This document shows positions 4,660-6,053 of a stretch of 6,053 nt of DNA, one piece after another. The notes under the pieces were generated by a model that ran no database searches, was not told the DNA's origin, and saw only the letters and a program-made list of their open reading frames with translations. The position numbers and the translations under genes were made by a program. The stretch is from NCBI GenBank assembly GCA_900550065.1, contig URQR01000128.1:1-6053 (forward strand), written 5' to 3'. This DNA comes from an uncultured Eubacteriales bacterium. Its GTDB lineage: Bacteria; Bacillota; Clostridia; UBA1381; UMGS1253. Numbering within the stretch: position 1 is the first letter of the stretch; every line of letters starts with the position of its first letter.

Positions 4660-5742
4660 CTATATATTCCTGTTTTTCAAGAAGGTAGGGATGTCCACAT
4701 TATCAAGCTCAATATTGACACTCGGATTGAACACCGGCTCCTTATCTTCGCTCTCATTAATCTTTTTAAACACTTCCGCCGACGGCGTAATGCTGTCAAA
4801 CCCGGTCGCTACAACCGTTACACGCATCTCGTCATCAAGACTCTCGTCAATTACAACGCCAAAGATAATCTCCGCGTCCGTGTCAACCAACTCATTCGCA
4901 AACTGCATCACCTGATTTGCGTCAAACATCGTCAGATCCTTGCCGCCCGTAATGTTAATGAGCACATTGCGCGCACCCGTGATAGACGTTTCTAAAAGCG
5001 GGCTCTCAATCGCGGCCTTCACCGCATCGGACGCCTTATTGTCGCCCTTTGCCACGCCGACGCCCATATGCGCCACGCCGGAATTGGCCATCGTGCGCTT
5101 TACGTCCGCAAAGTCCGCGTTTATGTAGCCGGAACCAACAATCATGTCGGAAATACCCTGTACGCCCTGACGCAGAATATCGTCCGCCATCAGGAAGGTT
5201 TCCACAATACCCGTGTTTTTATCAATAATCTTAAGAAGGTTGTCGTTCGGAATTGTCATAATCGCATCGACATTTTCCCGCAGGCTTTTAATCCCAGCCT
5301 CCGCCTTCGACATACGCGGCCTGCCCTCAAACATAAACGGCTTTGTCACAATCGCAACCGTCAGAATGCCAAGCTCCTTCGCAATTCCGGCGATAATCGC
5401 CGCCGCGCCCGTGCCTGTGCCGCCGCCCATGCCCGCGGTGATAAATACCATGTCCGCGCCCTTGAGCATCGCTTCAATCTCGTCGCGGCTCTCCTGCGCT
5501 GCCTTTTCCCCGATTTCAGGGTTCGCGCCGGCGCCAAGTCCGCGCGTCAGCTTTTCACCAATCTGAATCTTCGTGTCGGCCTTAGAATCCTTCAGCACCT
5601 GTGCGTCCGTATTCACCGCAATAAAATCTACACACTTTACACCGACGTCAATCATCCTGTTGACCGCGTTGTTTCCGCCGCCGCCGACACCAACTACTTT
5701 TATTTTCGCAACATTGCCTGTCTCCATGTCAATATCAAACAA
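4660..5742 (-). CDS. ftsZ: Cell division protein FtsZ (tubulin-like GTPase), TTG start
   Basis: FtsZ polymerises at midcell into the Z-ring and recruits the division machinery. Visible features: nucleotide-binding VGVGGGGNNAVNRM (17-30), the tubulin signature GGGTGTG (106-112), the T7 loop N208-A-D210-F-A-D213-V that supplies the GTPase aspartates, a short linker (about 319-349) and the C-terminal peptide DIPTFLKNR (350-358) that binds FtsA/SepF-type anchors. A frame from ATG 5769 would add nine residues, but no ribosome site precedes that ATG. AGGAGG (5751-5756) stands 8 nt before TTG 5742, and starting there gives MFDIDMETGNVAKIKVVGVG, a normal FtsZ N-terminus, for 360 aa in total. The gene stands apart from other division genes here and converges on the acyltransferase across a shared terminator. 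Confidence 0.97.
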   Translation of the reverse strand: MFDIDMETGNVAKIKVVGVGGGGNNAVNRMIDVGVKCVDFIAVNTDAQVLKDSKADTKIQIGEKLTRGLGAGANPEIGEKAAQESRDEIEAMLKGADMVFITAGMGGGTGTGAAAIIAGIAKELGILTVAIVTKPFMFEGRPRMSKAEAGIKSLRENVDAIMTIPNDNLLKIIDKNTGIVETFLMADDILRQGVQGISDMIVGSGYINADFADVKRTMANSGVAHMGVGVAKGDNKASDAVKAAIESPLLETSITGARNVLINITGGKDLTMFDANQVMQFANELVDTDAEIIFGVVIDESLDDEMRVTVVATGFDSITPSAEVFKKINESEDKEPVFNPSVNIELDNVDIPTFLKNRNI

Positions 5743-5756
5743 CCCACGTTCCTCCT
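5740..5756 (-). promoter_or_regulatory. Ribosome binding site and TTG start that set the FtsZ N-terminus
   Basis: AGGAGG (5756-5751 on the minus strand), an 8-nt spacer and TTG (5742-5740). The alternative ATG at 5769 is preceded by ACAAGACGCGA, with no purine-rich site. A TTG start would lower translation relative to ATG, which could help hold FtsZ at its proper level; that part is inference. Confidence 0.8.
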
Positions 5757-5796
5757 CACTCTTTTTCATTCGCGTCTTGTCTATACCCTATACTAA

Positions 5797-5994
5797 TTAC
5801 TTAAGTACTATTTTATCTTTTTTTTCAAATTTATTCAATAGTAATCTTCGAATTAATGCAAAATTTTGAATAATTCTTGAGCCAAAAACTACTATCGCTG
5901 CCAAAGATAGGTCAAGCCCCAATAATTTTCCAAGATAAACGAGGCCAATCGCCACCGCAGCGTTAAAAATCAGACCCGTAATAAATATTTTCAA
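5797..5994 (-). CDS. Possible small two-helix membrane protein, function unknown
   Basis: A 65-aa frame with two hydrophobic segments, about residues 3-27 and 29-46, and a basic tail (RRLLLNKFEKKDK, 49-61) that would stay in the cytoplasm by the positive-inside rule. I do not recognise the family. In favour of a gene: strong hydrophobic patterning, higher GC within the first two thirds than in the flanking DNA, and the same orientation as ftsZ, 54 nt upstream of its TTG. Against: the only start near the N-terminus is TTG 5994, with no visible ribosome site, and DNA upstream is almost pure A/T. The frame stays open to a TAA at 6019-6021, so the true start may be a few codons upstream or unconventional. 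A decayed gene is also possible. Confidence 0.45.
   Translation of the reverse strand: MKIFITGLIFNAAVAIGLVYLGKLLGLDLSLAAIVVFGSRIIQNFALIRRLLLNKFEKKDKIVLK
5810..5838 (-). promoter_or_regulatory. Candidate ftsZ promoter
   Basis: TTGAAT (5838-5833), a 17-nt spacer and TAAAAT (5815-5810) on the minus strand, giving a predicted start near 5803 and a leader of about 60 nt. It lies inside the 3' end of the short upstream ORF. The DNA is AT-rich, so chance matches are likely; it is the best-spaced candidate I found. Confidence 0.45.
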
Positions 5995-6053
5995 ATTAAA
6001 ATTAAAAATAAAAGAAAATTAATTTAAATAAAATAAACAAATTTGTTCAAAAC
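5995..6053. other. Very AT-rich intergenic DNA at the window end
   Basis: About 60 bases, almost all A and T. A weak minus-strand promoter match, TTGAAC (6050-6045), 17 nt, TTAAAT (6027-6022), could serve the short membrane ORF, but in such biased DNA this has little weight. Nothing else is visible. Confidence 0.3.

Overview
The window looks like a chromosomal piece of a Gram-positive-type bacterium of the Firmicutes, most likely a clostridial lineage. This rests on the ECF transporter gene order, strong AGGAGG-type ribosome binding sites, AT-rich intergenic DNA around higher-GC genes, and an FtsZ ending in DIPTFLKNR. No mobile element, CRISPR array, rRNA or tRNA was seen. The genus cannot be named from the sequence alone.

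Left part, minus strand (1-2618): a dedicated energy-coupling-factor (ECF) transporter operon. Reading right to left, it has a perfect consensus promoter (2590-2618), a structured leader of about 125 nt (2458-2583), a TrpP-family substrate-binding S component (1885-2457), two ABC ATPases (1020-1859 and 196-1020) and the start of the EcfT membrane scaffold (1-199, cut by the window edge). The last genes overlap by 1 and 4 nt, so translation is probably coupled. The leader is the outstanding object here. It begins with nine (G/U)AG triplets at almost strict 5-nt periodicity, the hallmark of an RNA target of TRAP, the tryptophan-sensing ring protein. Downstream, two mutually exclusive pairings control access to the trpP Shine-Dalgarno sequence. 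A tryptophan-type transporter gene and a TRAP-type target were read independently and support each other.

Middle (2642-4637), plus strand: a divergent promoter region with two perfect inverted repeats, then a 58-aa ribbon-helix-helix-like protein (2721-2897). A second good promoter with an inverted repeat at its predicted start site follows. It leads into a 529-aa protein (3001-4590) that joins a left-handed beta-helix (hexapeptide) acyltransferase to a long C-terminal domain that looks like an alpha/alpha toroid. A bidirectional terminator (4607-4637) closes this gene and the convergent ftsZ.

Right part, minus strand (4660-6053): ftsZ, whose best start is a TTG at 5742. Upstream is a possible promoter, then a short ORF for a two-helix membrane protein of unknown function and AT-rich DNA to the window end. 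No other division or cell-wall gene is visible next to ftsZ.

Several gene starts were moved from the longest possible ORF on the basis of ribosome binding sites: trpP to 2457, the RHH gene to 2721, the acyltransferase to 3001 and ftsZ to 5742.
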